The notes beneath the pieces are model-generated. The model did not search any database, was not told where the DNA came from, and saw only the letters and a program-made list of their open reading frames with translations. Shown here one piece after another: positions 41,187 to 50,865 of a stretch of DNA of 64,000 bases. Source of the stretch: Bradyrhizobium sp. CCBAU 51627 (lineage in GTDB: Bacteria; Pseudomonadota; Alphaproteobacteria; Rhizobiales; Xanthobacteraceae); the NCBI RefSeq assembly GCF_028128765.1, contig NZ_LBJG01000086.1, positions 62,001 to 126,000 on the forward strand, given 5' to 3'. Position numbers and translations under genes: made by a program. Every line of letters begins with the position of its first letter. Position 1 is the stretch's first letter.

Positions 41187-41408
41187 CTACCGTCTAGCGG
41201 GCGGCGCGCCGTGTACTATTAGACATCCAGCGGGGAGCTTGCTCTTCAGCGCTCGTGGATCAGTATCGCGAAGAGCTTCAAAGGAGGTCCAATCCGAGCA
41301 ACCGATGCCGTCGTTAACCGCGACAACATGATCGCCTACCTGAACGTCAAGCGCCAACGCTACGCGGCTCAGTGCCAAAGTTGCAATAGAAGCGATCAGG
41401 ATGCGCAT
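41187..41408 (-). CDS. Small exported protein of unknown function
   Basis: 73 residues: signal peptide MRILIASIATLALSRVALAL, then DVQVGDHVVAVNDGIGCSDW and a second Cys in KLPAGCLIVHG. ATG at 41408. Family not recognised; composition and signal peptide support coding. Confidence 0.55.
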   Translation of the reverse strand: MRILIASIATLALSRVALALDVQVGDHVVAVNDGIGCSDWTSFEALRDTDPRALKSKLPAGCLIVHGAPPARR

Positions 41409-41571
41409 GCTGGCATGGGTTTCGCGTCGGTAGCGGATTTGTTAACAGTCCACGAGGCCCGCTCAGGTAGAGCAAATCTTGTCGGTTGGGGCGCGATGAG
41501 CGGACCTCCGGTAGACGGGGTACTTTGCAGCGGGCCACAACCGGACTCATGCAACGCAGCAATCACGATTT

Positions 41572-42567
41572 CTATTCGATCACCTCGTCGGCCTGCGCCA
41601 GCAGCGCTGGCGGCACCGTGATGCCCAACCGCTTCGCCGTTTTCAGGTTCAAAATGAGTGTGAATTTGTCGGCCTGCTCGATGGGCAGATCGCCGGGCTT
41701 CGCTCCCCTCAGGATTTGGGCGACTTGGCCGCCGGCGCGGCGCGCCTGCTCATCGAAATCGGTATAGTATGACATCAATAGCCCGCCCCGCGTCCAGACG
41801 GGGGTGGGACCGAACGCCGGTTTACCGGTCTTTGCGAGAGAGGCCACAATTTGGGGGATGCGGGCCACGAATCTTGGTTCAAGGGACAGAAAGAACGCGC
41901 TGACGTCGTCGCGTTGCCCTGACCCAATGGCGCTGTCGACGTCAGCGAGCGTCGGCACCTCATACATGGAAACCGCGAAGCCCAATTGCTGGGCTACCTT
42001 TTGTACGGCAGTCCGCTCGACGGGAAATTGACGAGCAGTGTCGGTAAGACCAATGAACCCAAGCCGCGTCAGGTTCGGCACCAGATCCTTGAAAAATTGA
42101 AATTGCTTGCTCATCAGGCTCTCTAACCCACCCATGGCGTTCTGGACGTTGCCAGTCACCATGCCGCCCGGCCTTGCATAGCTCTCTACCCAGCCGTACG
42201 CGACCGGATCGATTGCAATGCCCGTGAAGACCACCGGCGCGTTCGGTACTTGCCTGTGGATTGGCTTAGGACCACTGGCCACGGTGACATAGACGCGGGG
42301 CTTCAAGCCATCCAGTTCCTTGACAATTTCAGGCAGTCGCGCGTAGTCGCCCTCGGCGAAGCGCACCGTCATCACATAGTCCTTGCCTTCGATGAGGCCG
42401 GAGCGCTTGAGACCCTCCCGAATACTGGCGCTCCTTGCGGTTGCAATTTCCTCAGTCGCCATGACTAGGACAGCGACGAGCGCCAGGCTCGCAGCCTGCT
42501 GAGACCGTGCCGCCGGCGGCCACGCCGCCGCTCCGCCGATCAGTCCGATGAGCTCGCGTCGCTTCAT
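41572..42567 (-). CDS. ABC transporter substrate-binding protein (TrpX-like)
   Basis: 331 residues, ABC_sub_bind family. The N-terminus MKRRELIGLIGGAAAWPPAA is a twin-arginine-like or Sec signal typical of the large rhizobial expansion of this family. Conserved PVVFTGIAIDPVAYGWVESY and GGMVTGNVQN blocks follow. No permease or ATPase gene is adjacent, so it is an orphan binding protein; ligand unknown. Confidence 0.85.
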   Translation of the reverse strand: MKRRELIGLIGGAAAWPPAARSQQAASLALVAVLVMATEEIATARSASIREGLKRSGLIEGKDYVMTVRFAEGDYARLPEIVKELDGLKPRVYVTVASGPKPIHRQVPNAPVVFTGIAIDPVAYGWVESYARPGGMVTGNVQNAMGGLESLMSKQFQFFKDLVPNLTRLGFIGLTDTARQFPVERTAVQKVAQQLGFAVSMYEVPTLADVDSAIGSGQRDDVSAFFLSLEPRFVARIPQIVASLAKTGKPAFGPTPVWTRGGLLMSYYTDFDEQARRAGGQVAQILRGAKPGDLPIEQADKFTLILNLKTAKRLGITVPPALLAQADEVIE

Positions 42568-42841
42568 TGCCGGCCCCAACTCAATATCTGTGGGTGATGA
42601 TAAGCAGGTTTGGACACTGGTCCAAGAGCGCGGGCGGCCGCCAGCCTGTCACGACCGCTCGTCCCCTGAAAGCGGGCATCGCCACCTTTATCAGCTCGTA
42701 GGATCGGCCCGTTCATCCAGGCGACACCACCAAGTTGGTGTAGACCTCGAAAGGGGACAGGTCCGTGCGCCCTGATCCGCGAGACGTCCAATGAGGGCCT
42801 GCAGACCTCCGCGGGGCCGATGTTATCGCGCGGTTCGTTTG

Positions 42842-43285
42842 TCAGCCTCCGGGGCCGTCCTTCATGATGTAGCCCATCAGGTCGTCCACGTTGTGCTCCA
42901 AATCCCGGATGACGTTCTTGACGACGTCTCCGATCGAGATCACGCCCACGACCTTGCCCGCGTCCAGCACCGGCAGGTGACGAAAGCTGCGCTGAGCCAT
43001 CATTGCCATGCAGCCTTCCAGCTGATCGTCCGGCTTGACCGTCACCGGGTTGGCCGTCATCACTTGGCCCACCGGCGTCTGCTTCGCATCGAGCCCGGGC
43101 AGCAGCACTTTGATAGCGCAGTCACCCTGGGTCACGATGCCGACCAGCACGTCGTCGTCGATGACCAGCACTGACCGGACCCGGTTGTCGCGCATCTGGC
43201 GTAAAGCTTCGACGACCATGTCGCCGGAACGAACATGGGTCAGGGCACTACTCTTCTGAGCCAGAGCGCTTCTTACTGTGGTCAT
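42842..43285 (-). CDS. Tandem CBS-domain protein
   Basis: 147 residues making one CBS pair: domain 1 with DMVVEALRQMRDNRVRSVLV and GIVTQGDCAIKVL, domain 2 with MTANPVTVKPDDQLEGCMAM and HLPVLDAGKVVGVISIGDVV. CBS pairs bind adenosine nucleotides. Stand-alone proteins like this are widespread; the partner is unknown. Confidence 0.9.
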   Translation of the reverse strand: MTTVRSALAQKSSALTHVRSGDMVVEALRQMRDNRVRSVLVIDDDVLVGIVTQGDCAIKVLLPGLDAKQTPVGQVMTANPVTVKPDDQLEGCMAMMAQRSFRHLPVLDAGKVVGVISIGDVVKNVIRDLEHNVDDLMGYIMKDGPGG

Positions 43286-43567
43286 CGATTTCCCCTCGTG
43301 CGCCCTGTCCTGCCCGCCGCGGTCTGCATCGAAGGATAGTCGAAATAACTTGCATCGTCAGCCCTGCGCCAAAGCCTGCGAGAGAGCCCCGGGGCGCTGC
43401 AAAGCCGTCCCGCGCGCGGCGGGTAAGGGCTCTCGCCGCGCGATGACGCCCGCCGTAATCCTCGACAATCCCGACGCGGAGACACCCTCCCCAACCCTCT
43501 CCCTCAAGCAAGCGGGACAGGGAGCCCACAGTCAATGCTGCGGCAGCGTGTACATCATGGGTGAGGA

Positions 43568-44581
43568 TCAGCTGGTGCCCTCGACGAAAACGACCGGTGT
43601 GCCCTTCGAGACGCTTGCTGCGACGCGCTGCGCGTCCCAATTCGTCAGCCGCACGCAGCCATGCGATTGGCCCTTGGAGATGTTCTGCGGGGACGGCGTA
43701 CCATGGATGCCGTAACCCTCGGCGGACAGGTTGATCCACACCGTGCCGACCGGGTTGTTCGGCCCGGGCATGATCTTGAAGGGTTTTCGGGAATGAACGC
43801 CCTTGAAGTGATAGGCCGGATTATAGCGGTAGGTCGGGTTTTGATCGATCTCGGTGACCTTCAGCGTGCCTGACGGTGATGGCTTCTCCTCGCTGCCGAC
43901 GCTCGCCGGATAGAAGCCGATCAGCGCATTCGACTTGTCGAACAACTTGACGGTCTGCCTGACCTTGTCGATCTCGACCCTGTCGGCCTTAACGGGCGGA
44001 GCGCTGCCGCCCTCGCTGGTGTCGACCACAGCGATGATCTCGCCGGCACGGTCGAAATGGCGCCCCGGATTGAGCGACGCCAGCAGCTGCTCGCTCATGT
44101 GAAACTTCTCGGCCAATTCCTCGCGCGGGCTGGTGTAGCCGAGCTTCGGAATGTCCTTCATGTCCTCCATCTTGGCCGGAAGCTTGCGCAGGAAGGGACC
44201 TGCGACGTCCTTGTCGGTGATGGTGTAGGTGGTCGTCAGCGGCCGGTCGTCCGTCTGGAGGGCTTTCCAGACATCGTCAGACACCTCGTCAGAAGCAGGC
44301 AGTTGCCGCGCTTCCTCAAAGGCGCGAAGCGCTTTCCTGGCGTTCTCGCCGAACTTGCCGTCGATCTCGCCCGGCGAGAAATGGGCCCGATCCAGCAGGA
44401 CCTGCAGGCGCACCCCAGCCGGGGTCGGCTTGTCCTTCGAAAGGGTCTTCTTCAATGGCTGGGCAGCCGCGATGGCGGCCGGATCCATGCGGGCGGCGAG
44501 CACCGGGGTGGCCGTGAAGGCGAGCAGCGTGACTGCAAATGCAATTTTCGCGACCGCGTGCAGCGGCTTCGCCTCGGCCAT
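43568..44581 (-). CDS. L,D-transpeptidase (YkuD) with peptidoglycan-binding domain
   Basis: 337 residues. Signal peptide (AKIAFAVTLLAFTATPVLAA), a PG_binding_1 domain (LQVLLDRAHFSPGEIDGKFG), a LysM-like stretch (LAEKFHMSEQLLASLNPG), and the YkuD catalytic domain with GIHGTPSPQNISKGQSHGCV, the HxGT...SHGC nucleophile motif. It makes 3-3 crosslinks or attaches proteins to peptidoglycan. The ATG at 44581 gives the proper signal peptide. Confidence 0.92.
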   Translation of the reverse strand: MAEAKPLHAVAKIAFAVTLLAFTATPVLAARMDPAAIAAAQPLKKTLSKDKPTPAGVRLQVLLDRAHFSPGEIDGKFGENARKALRAFEEARQLPASDEVSDDVWKALQTDDRPLTTTYTITDKDVAGPFLRKLPAKMEDMKDIPKLGYTSPREELAEKFHMSEQLLASLNPGRHFDRAGEIIAVVDTSEGGSAPPVKADRVEIDKVRQTVKLFDKSNALIGFYPASVGSEEKPSPSGTLKVTEIDQNPTYRYNPAYHFKGVHSRKPFKIMPGPNNPVGTVWINLSAEGYGIHGTPSPQNISKGQSHGCVRLTNWDAQRVAASVSKGTPVVFVEGTS

Positions 44582-44674
44582 GGTCCAGCTCCGACGTGGG
44601 AACGTTCGTCGGATTGGCAACTCGGCTCGGCGGCGGAAGTTTCCAGTTTTTCCTGAAGGGCGAAAGCGCAGCGC

Positions 44675-45682
44675 CTACCAGGCAGCCCGGCGCGCTGTCA
44701 TCTCCGCCGCGAGCAGCACCGCAGCCCGACTGGCGCCGATCGAGGCGATCCCCTGGCCCGCGATGTCGTAGGCCGTGCCGTGCGCGGGCGTGCAGATCGG
44801 GAACGGAAAGCCGCCGAGCAGGGTCACGCCGCGATCGAACCCCATCAGCTTCATCGCGATCTGACCCTGGTCGTGATACATGGTCAGCACCGCATCGAAT
44901 GCGCCGGCCTTGGCGCGCAGGAACACGGTGTCGGCGGGAAATGGGCCCTCGACGGCCATGCCGTCTCGCTTGCCGGCTTCGACCACAGGCGCGATGACGT
45001 CGATCTCCTCGCGGCCGAAATTGCCGCCGTCGCCGGCATGCGGGTTGAGGCCCGCCACGGCAATGCGAGGCCGCGCAAAGCCTGCTTTCCGCATGCAGGC
45101 ATCGGTCAGTTTCAGCGCCCGCTGGATCTGCTCGACGGACAGTTTCGTAGCCACATCCCTCAGCGGAATGTGCGAGGTGACGCGCGCATTCCAGAGTTCT
45201 CCGAGCACGTTGAATTCGCTGGCCGGCGTCTTCAGGCCGGCGACTTCCGCGGAGAACGCGATCTCGTCGTCATAGTCGGCACGCGCGAGTCGCATCGCGG
45301 CTTTGTTGAACGGCGTGAAGCAGACGGCATCGACCCGGCCGTCCCTGCCGAATTCGAGCGCCCGCTGGTAATTGGCCAGCGCAAACTGTCCGCCCGCAAG
45401 GCTCGCCACGCCACGCTCGACCCGCGCGGGATCGAGATGGCCGAGATCAAGGAATAGCGTATCATCAGGCAGCTCATCGAAATCGGCGCCCTGCTCGACC
45501 GCCGTCAGTTCCGGCGTGACACCCGCGATCTTCGCACCCTCGTCGAAGATGCGGCGGTCGCCGATCACGACGAGCCGCGCGCGGACGCGGATTTCATCGA
45601 GCGACACGAGTTTTGCGGTCAACTCCGGGCTGATGCCGGCGGGGTCTCCCATCGCCAGGGCAATGAGCGGCTTTGCAGTCAT
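44675..45682 (-). CDS. pdxA: PdxA-family dehydrogenase in a catabolic operon
   Basis: 335 residues, PdxA/PdxA2 family: ALAMGDPAGISPEL at the start, divalent-metal ligands in TSHIPL, GLNPHAGDGGNFG and MYHDQGQIAMKLM. Classic PdxA oxidises 4-hydroxythreonine-4-phosphate for vitamin B6, but related enzymes act in catabolism (4-phospho-D-erythronate/threonate, or TphB in terephthalate breakdown). Its start overlaps the tctA stop as ATGA in a transport operon, so a catabolic role is likelier than B6 synthesis. Confidence 0.85.
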   Translation of the reverse strand: MTAKPLIALAMGDPAGISPELTAKLVSLDEIRVRARLVVIGDRRIFDEGAKIAGVTPELTAVEQGADFDELPDDTLFLDLGHLDPARVERGVASLAGGQFALANYQRALEFGRDGRVDAVCFTPFNKAAMRLARADYDDEIAFSAEVAGLKTPASEFNVLGELWNARVTSHIPLRDVATKLSVEQIQRALKLTDACMRKAGFARPRIAVAGLNPHAGDGGNFGREEIDVIAPVVEAGKRDGMAVEGPFPADTVFLRAKAGAFDAVLTMYHDQGQIAMKLMGFDRGVTLLGGFPFPICTPAHGTAYDIAGQGIASIGASRAAVLLAAEMTARRAAW

Positions 45683-47217
45683 ATGATCACCTTTTCCTGG
45701 GCCGCCGTCTCGGCGGCGGGCGACGTGGATTTGCGGAAGGGGCGCGCAAGCTGCAAGACCAGCGGCAGCAGCAGCAGTGCAATCCCCGCCACCACCAGGC
45801 ACGTCACCAGCTTGTTGGCGAAGAAGATCCCGAGCGATCCCTTCGACATCAGCATCGATTGCCGGAACGCGTCCTCGGCCTTGTCGCCGATGACGATCGC
45901 GAGCACCAGGGGCGCCAGGGGATAGAACAGCTTCTTGAAGAGATAGCCGACGATTCCGAAGCCGAGCATCATGACCACGTCGAGATAGGAGTTCGACACC
46001 GAATATGCGCCGACGACGCAGATGATCACGATCAGTGGCGCGATCACCACGAACGGAATCCGCATCAAGGCGGCGAAAACAGGCACGGTCAGCAACACCA
46101 GCGCGACCGCGACGATGTTGCCGACATACATCGAGGCGATCAGGCCCCAGACGAAATCTTTCTGGTCGACGAACAGCATCGGCCCTGGATTGAGGCCCCA
46201 GATCATCAGCCCGCCCATCATTACGGCCGCGGTCGCCGAGCCGGGAATGCCGAGCGAGAGCATCGGCAGCAGCGCGCTGGTCCCGGCGGCATGATCGGCG
46301 GTCTCCGGCGAGATGATGCCTTCGACCTCGCCCGTGCCGAAATAGCGGCCGCGGCGGGAGAAGCGGCGGGCGATGCCGTAGCTCATGAAGGAGGCTGCGG
46401 TCGGACCGCCCGGCGTGATCCCCATCCAGCAGCCGATCGCGGCGCTCCGCAGCAGCGCGACGCTATGCCGCGGCAGGCGGCCGACTGCGCGGAACACCTC
46501 GCGCCAATCGATCTTCGAGGAGACGGCGCGGGCATGAAACTCCTCTTCGACCGCGACCAGGAGCTCGCCGATGCCGAACAGGCCCATGACGGCGACGACG
46601 AAGTTCACGCCCTTGACCAGCTCGTCGATACCCATGGTGAGGCGGACGCTGCCGGACACCGTGTCGATGCCGATCGCGGCGATGGCAAAGCCGATCGCGA
46701 GCGCCACCACGGTCTTGATCGGCGCCGCGCCGCCCATGCCGACGAAGCTCGCGAAAGCCAGGAAATAGACCGCGAAATATTCCGGTGGACCGAACGCGAG
46801 CGCGACCTGCGCCACCCATGACGCCAGGAAGGTGATCAGGATGACGCCGATCAGCGCGCCGAACGCGGCCGAGCCGAAGGCGGTGGCGAGCGCCGTGGTC
46901 GGCCGGCCGTCGCGCGCCATCGGATAGCCGTCGAAAGTGGTTGCGACCGAGGACGGCTCGCCCGGGATGTTGAACAGGATCGAGGTCACCGAGCCGCCGA
47001 ACAGCGCGCCCCAATACATGCTGGAGAGCAGGATAATCGCCGAGACCGGCTGCATGCCGAAGGTCAGCGGCAGCAGCAGCGACACCCCGTTCGGGGCGCC
47101 CAGCCCCGGCAGCACGCCAACGAGAATGCCGAGCAGCACGCCGACGGCCATCAGGACGAGATGCGGCACGGTGACCGCGATGGTGAAGCCGTGCAGGAGC
47201 TCTGCGAGATTGCCCAT
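45679..47217 (-). CDS. tctA: Tripartite tricarboxylate transporter, large membrane subunit
   Basis: 512 residues, about 11-12 transmembrane helices. Family blocks: VLPGLGAPNGVSLLLPLTFG, NIPGEPSSVATTFDGYPMA, then ISPETADHAAGTSALLPMLS and LGIPGSATAAVMMGGLMIWG. It forms the transport channel of the binding-protein-dependent secondary transporter with TctB and TctC. Eleven bases from tctB and overlapping pdxA by four. Confidence 0.94.
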   Translation of the reverse strand: MGNLAELLHGFTIAVTVPHLVLMAVGVLLGILVGVLPGLGAPNGVSLLLPLTFGMQPVSAIILLSSMYWGALFGGSVTSILFNIPGEPSSVATTFDGYPMARDGRPTTALATAFGSAAFGALIGVILITFLASWVAQVALAFGPPEYFAVYFLAFASFVGMGGAAPIKTVVALAIGFAIAAIGIDTVSGSVRLTMGIDELVKGVNFVVAVMGLFGIGELLVAVEEEFHARAVSSKIDWREVFRAVGRLPRHSVALLRSAAIGCWMGITPGGPTAASFMSYGIARRFSRRGRYFGTGEVEGIISPETADHAAGTSALLPMLSLGIPGSATAAVMMGGLMIWGLNPGPMLFVDQKDFVWGLIASMYVGNIVAVALVLLTVPVFAALMRIPFVVIAPLIVIICVVGAYSVSNSYLDVVMMLGFGIVGYLFKKLFYPLAPLVLAIVIGDKAEDAFRQSMLMSKGSLGIFFANKLVTCLVVAGIALLLLPLVLQLARPFRKSTSPAAETAAQEKVII

Positions 47218-47228
47218 TGCCCGCTCCC

Positions 47229-47711
47229 TCAGAACCCGAGCACTGCTGCGAGCGCGCCGTGCGGCAGGCTGACCTGGAACATGCGCTCGAACACGACGTA
47301 GAGCGCGAGCGCCGTCGCCACGGCCGTGGCCGCCGACCACGGCACGGATTGATGCCGGGGGAACGCGAGCACCGCGAAGACGTAGGCCGCCGAGGCCATG
47401 TACATCCCGAGCAGCGGGATCACCGCCACGAAGATCGCGGCGGGCACGAACAGGCCGGCCAGCCGCCACAGCTCGATCGACGTGATCGCGATGGGGACAC
47501 TCGCCAGCGTCGCGGCCGGTACGATTCCGCGCACCAGATTGTAGAGACTGCCGGCGAGGATGATGATGCCGGTCAGGAACGGGAACGTGCCGGCATCGAC
47601 GCCCTCGCTCGACCAGCCGATGCCGTTGTCCAGGCTCTGCACCACCACCGCGACACCGAAACTGCCGGTCAGGATGGCGGTGGCAAGCTCGAGGGCGCGG
47701 CGTGAGATCAT
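47229..47711 (-). CDS. tctB: Tripartite tricarboxylate transporter, small membrane subunit
   Basis: 160 residues with four predicted spans (FPFLTGIIILAGSLYNLV, GLFVPAAIFVAVIPLLGMYM and others), the TctB pattern. Fifteen bases after tctC, eleven before tctA. Confidence 0.85.
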   Translation of the reverse strand: MISRRALELATAILTGSFGVAVVVQSLDNGIGWSSEGVDAGTFPFLTGIIILAGSLYNLVRGIVPAATLASVPIAITSIELWRLAGLFVPAAIFVAVIPLLGMYMASAAYVFAVLAFPRHQSVPWSAATAVATALALYVVFERMFQVSLPHGALAAVLGF

Positions 47712-47726
47712 GGTGCGATACCCGCC

Positions 47727-48719
47727 CTACTTGACCAGCCAGCCCTGCTCGGTCGCGACCTGTTTGACGTGCTCGAGATCCTGCTTGATGAACTGGTCGA
47801 ACTCGGCACCGGTCAGGAAGGTGTCCACCTGGGAGGTCTTCTCGATATAGTCCTTCCATTCCGGCGTCGCCTGCACCTTCTTCATGAGGTCGACGTAATA
47901 GGCGGCCTGCTCCGGCGTGACCTTGCCGGGCAGCCAGACCGTGCGCGGCTGCTCGTATTGCTTGATGTCGAGACCCTGCTCGACGCAGGTGGGCACATCG
48001 CTCCAGCCCTCGGTCGCCGTGATCTTGGGCCCCTCGGGGAGCCGCTTCGGGCTGAAGACGCAGAGCGGACGCTGTGTGCCGCCGCGCCATTGCCCCAGAC
48101 TCTCGCTGGGATTGTTGACATGGGAATCGATATGCCCGCCGGCGAGCTGCACGGCGGCCTCGGCGCCGCTCTTGAATGGGATGTAGGTCAGCTTGACGTG
48201 ACCGACCTTCTCGATCATGCGCGTCAGCACCTCGTCGGTGTCCTTGGACTGCGCGCCGCCCATCTTGAAGCTGCCGCTGGCTGCCGCCTTCAGATAATCG
48301 CCCGCGGTCTTGTAGGGCGCGTCCTGCTTGACCCAGAGCAGGAACTCGTCCTGCGCCATCGCCGCAATCGGCGTGAGATCGGTGTAGTTGAAGGCGACCT
48401 TGGAGACCAGCGGCTGCTGCCAGGCGTTCGAGGTGCCGAAGATCACCTTGTAGGGATCGCCGGCGGAAGCCTTGCCGTAGACGTAGCCTTCGGCGCCGCT
48501 GCCGCCGCCCTTGTTGACGACGACGATCGGCTGCTCCGTCAGCTTGTGCTTGGTGACGATGTTCTGCACCGCGCGGGCGAGATTGTCGGTGCCGCCGCCG
48601 GGCCCGGCCGTCGCCACGAACTCGATCGGCTTCTGCGGCTGCCAGGCCGCGAGCGCCGGCCCGTTGCCTGCGAGCACGGCGACGCTTACTGACAACAGGA
48701 AGAGAGATGTCCCACGCAT
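47727..48719 (-). CDS. tctC: Tripartite tricarboxylate transporter, periplasmic binding protein
   Basis: 330 residues, Bug/TctC family. Signal peptide SLFLLSVSVAVLAGNGPALA, then WQPQKPIEFVATAGPGGGTD with the carboxylate-binding loop and VVVNKGGGSGAEGYVY. GGAGGAAATC before the ATG at 48719 decides the start. Ligand unknown; the operon suggests a carboxylate later activated as a CoA thioester. Confidence 0.92.
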   Translation of the reverse strand: MRGTSLFLLSVSVAVLAGNGPALAAWQPQKPIEFVATAGPGGGTDNLARAVQNIVTKHKLTEQPIVVVNKGGGSGAEGYVYGKASAGDPYKVIFGTSNAWQQPLVSKVAFNYTDLTPIAAMAQDEFLLWVKQDAPYKTAGDYLKAAASGSFKMGGAQSKDTDEVLTRMIEKVGHVKLTYIPFKSGAEAAVQLAGGHIDSHVNNPSESLGQWRGGTQRPLCVFSPKRLPEGPKITATEGWSDVPTCVEQGLDIKQYEQPRTVWLPGKVTPEQAAYYVDLMKKVQATPEWKDYIEKTSQVDTFLTGAEFDQFIKQDLEHVKQVATEQGWLVK

Positions 48720-48773
48720 GATTTCCTCCAACTGATTTTTCTGTTTTGCTTGATCAGTCGTCTCGACCGCCGC

Positions 48774-50033
48774 TCAGGCGACGCGTTCCCTGCGCTCCCC
48801 GGAGGCCGAGACGATTGCGCCGTCTTGCTCGAGCGCTTCGATTTGCTTCTGGTCGAACCCGTGCTCGGCCAGCACCTCGCGCGTATGTTCGCCATAAACA
48901 GGCGCGCCTGTTGCGACCTTGCCGGGCGTTTCCGAGAACTTGATCGGCAGGCCGATCGTCTTGACCGGGCCGAGCGTGGAATGCTCGACCTCGACGACCA
49001 TCTCGCGCGCCAGCGTCTGCGGGTCGCTGAGCGCCTCCAGCATGTTGTGCACGGGGCCGCATGGAACGCCCTTCTCGTCCAGCGCCGCGAGCCAGTGCGC
49101 GCGCGCCCGGGTGCGGAAGCGTTCGCTGAGGACCGCTTCGAGCTCCTTCAGATTGGCCATGCGGTCGGCGCCCGTGACGAAGCGCGGATCGGCGGCGAGC
49201 TCGCTCGCGCCGAGCGCTTCCAGCATCAGCAGCCAATGTTTCTTGTTGGCACCGCCGACCACGAGCCAGCCGTCGGAGGCTTCGAACGCCTGATACGGCG
49301 CGTTGAGCGGATGGGCCGAGCCCATCGCGCGCGGCGCGGTGCCGGCGGCGAGCGCGATCGTCGACTGCCAATAGGTCTGCACCAGTGCAGCCTCGTAGAG
49401 CGAGGTCTCGACCCACTGCCCCTCCCCGGTCTTGAGGCGATGCGTGTAGGCGGCGAGGATGCCCATGCTCGCGAGCAGGCCGGCGGTGATGTCCGACAGC
49501 GGCGGGCCGCATTTCACCGGCGGGCCATCGGGGCGCTCGCCGGTAAAGCTCATGATGCCGCTCATGGCCTGCGCGACCAGGTCGAAGCCGCGACGATGCT
49601 TGTAGGGTCCGGTGCGGCCAAAACCCGACAGCGAGCAGTAGATCAGCGCCGGGAATTGCTTGTGCAGCTCCTCATAGCCAAATCCAAGGCGCTCCATCGC
49701 GCCGGGCGCAAAATTCTCGACCAGCACGTCGGCATCCGCAATCAGGCGCCGCAGCACCGCTTTGCCGCCGTCTGTCTTCAGATCGAGCACGATGCCGCGC
49801 TTGTTGCGGTTCATCATCAAGAAGGAAGCAGCCTCGTCCCCGATCTTCGGCGGCACCGAATGACGGGTGTCATCGCCGTTCGGCCATTTCTCGATCTTGA
49901 TGACGTCGGCGCCCATGTCGGCGAGCATCAAGGTGCAGGTCGGCCCCGCCATGACATGGGTGAGATCGATGACCTTGAGGCCGGCGAGCGGTCCGGAACG
50001 GCGCGAGGTGGATTGCGATCGATCGCTTGGCAT
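48774..50033 (-). CDS. CaiB/BaiF family (class III) CoA-transferase
   Basis: 419 residues. Family blocks: LAGLKVIDLTHVMAGPTCTL, ADVIKIEKWPNGDDTR, NRNKRGIVLDLKTDGG and RRGFDLVAQAMSGIMSFTGE, with the catalytic Asp expected in FDLVAQ. It moves CoA between carboxylates, activating the imported acid. Nine bases after the enoyl-CoA hydratase gene and upstream of tctCBA. Confidence 0.92.
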   Translation of the reverse strand: MPSDRSQSTSRRSGPLAGLKVIDLTHVMAGPTCTLMLADMGADVIKIEKWPNGDDTRHSVPPKIGDEAASFLMMNRNKRGIVLDLKTDGGKAVLRRLIADADVLVENFAPGAMERLGFGYEELHKQFPALIYCSLSGFGRTGPYKHRRGFDLVAQAMSGIMSFTGERPDGPPVKCGPPLSDITAGLLASMGILAAYTHRLKTGEGQWVETSLYEAALVQTYWQSTIALAAGTAPRAMGSAHPLNAPYQAFEASDGWLVVGGANKKHWLLMLEALGASELAADPRFVTGADRMANLKELEAVLSERFRTRARAHWLAALDEKGVPCGPVHNMLEALSDPQTLAREMVVEVEHSTLGPVKTIGLPIKFSETPGKVATGAPVYGEHTREVLAEHGFDQKQIEALEQDGAIVSASGERRERVA

Positions 50034-50042
50034 CGGAGCGTC

Positions 50043-50837
50043 CTATTGACCGCGCCACTGCGGGGCGCGCTTGTTGAGGAAAGCATCGAGCCCTTCGCGA
50101 AAATCCTGGCTCGTGTAGCACATCAGGATGAGGTCTTCGCCCTCGTCCCGGCTCAGCCGCCGTTGCAGCCGGGCGACCGCCTGCTTGGTCGCGTTCAGCG
50201 TCAGCGGCGCGTGGCTTGCAACGAGGCGCGCGATCTCATCAGCACGCTGGTCGAGCGCTGTGAGATCGTCGACGACCTCGCCGAGCAGGCCGATGCTGGC
50301 AGCCTCCGCAGCCTCGACGAGGCGCGCGGTGAAGATGAGATCCCTGACCCGCGCCGCCCCGATCAGCGCGGTGAGACGGCTGACATTGGACATCGACAGG
50401 CAATTGCCGAGCGTGCGCGCGATGGGAAATCCGATTCTTGTGCTGCGCGTGCCGATGCGCAGGTCGCAGGCCGCGGCAATGCCCGCGCCGCCGCCGGTGC
50501 AGAAGCCGTTGATCGCCGCGATCGTCGGGACCCGGCACTGCTCGAGCGTGGTCAGCACCCGGTCGATGCGGTTCTCGTAGTCGATCGAGTCCTGCGGCGT
50601 CCTGAATTCGCGGAACTGGTTGATGTCGGTGCCGGAGGCGAAGGCTTTGTCCCCGGCCCCGCGCAGCGCCAGCACCTTGATCGACCGGTCGTCATTGGCC
50701 TGCTCGCAGATGCCGGCGAGACGCTCATACATGGCGAAGGTGAAGGCGTTGCGCGCCTGCGGGCGGTTGAAGGTGATCCACCCGACCCCGTCCCGGCGTT
50801 CAAAAACGAGGTCGTCCGCCGCCACCGCCTGGTCCAT
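50043..50837 (-). CDS. Enoyl-CoA hydratase/isomerase family protein
   Basis: 264 residues, crotonase fold: VGWITFNRPQARNAF, the oxyanion-forming DKAFASGTDINQF and INGFCTGGGAGIAAACDLRI. The usual catalytic Glu positions read Arg/Asn-like in NCLSMSNVSRL, so hydratase activity is not certain; isomerase, hydrolase or decarboxylase action is possible. First gene of the operon. The ATG at 50837 follows GAGGAAA; an ATG five codons earlier is an alternative. Confidence 0.88.
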   Translation of the reverse strand: MDQAVAADDLVFERRDGVGWITFNRPQARNAFTFAMYERLAGICEQANDDRSIKVLALRGAGDKAFASGTDINQFREFRTPQDSIDYENRIDRVLTTLEQCRVPTIAAINGFCTGGGAGIAAACDLRIGTRSTRIGFPIARTLGNCLSMSNVSRLTALIGAARVRDLIFTARLVEAAEAASIGLLGEVVDDLTALDQRADEIARLVASHAPLTLNATKQAVARLQRRLSRDEGEDLILMCYTSQDFREGLDAFLNKRAPQWRGQ

Positions 50838-50865
50838 TTTCCTCGGCCCCATCTGTTTTTTGCAT

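Noticed and set aside
41486..41767. Plus-strand frame with an N-terminus like MQRSNHDFYSITSSAC
   Set aside because: It lies antisense to the ABC substrate-binding gene and its end; similar frames are familiar false calls opposite this family.
45673..46821. 382-codon plus-strand frame opposite tctA
   Set aside because: His/Arg/Asp-rich composition typical of antisense to a membrane protein in GC-rich DNA.
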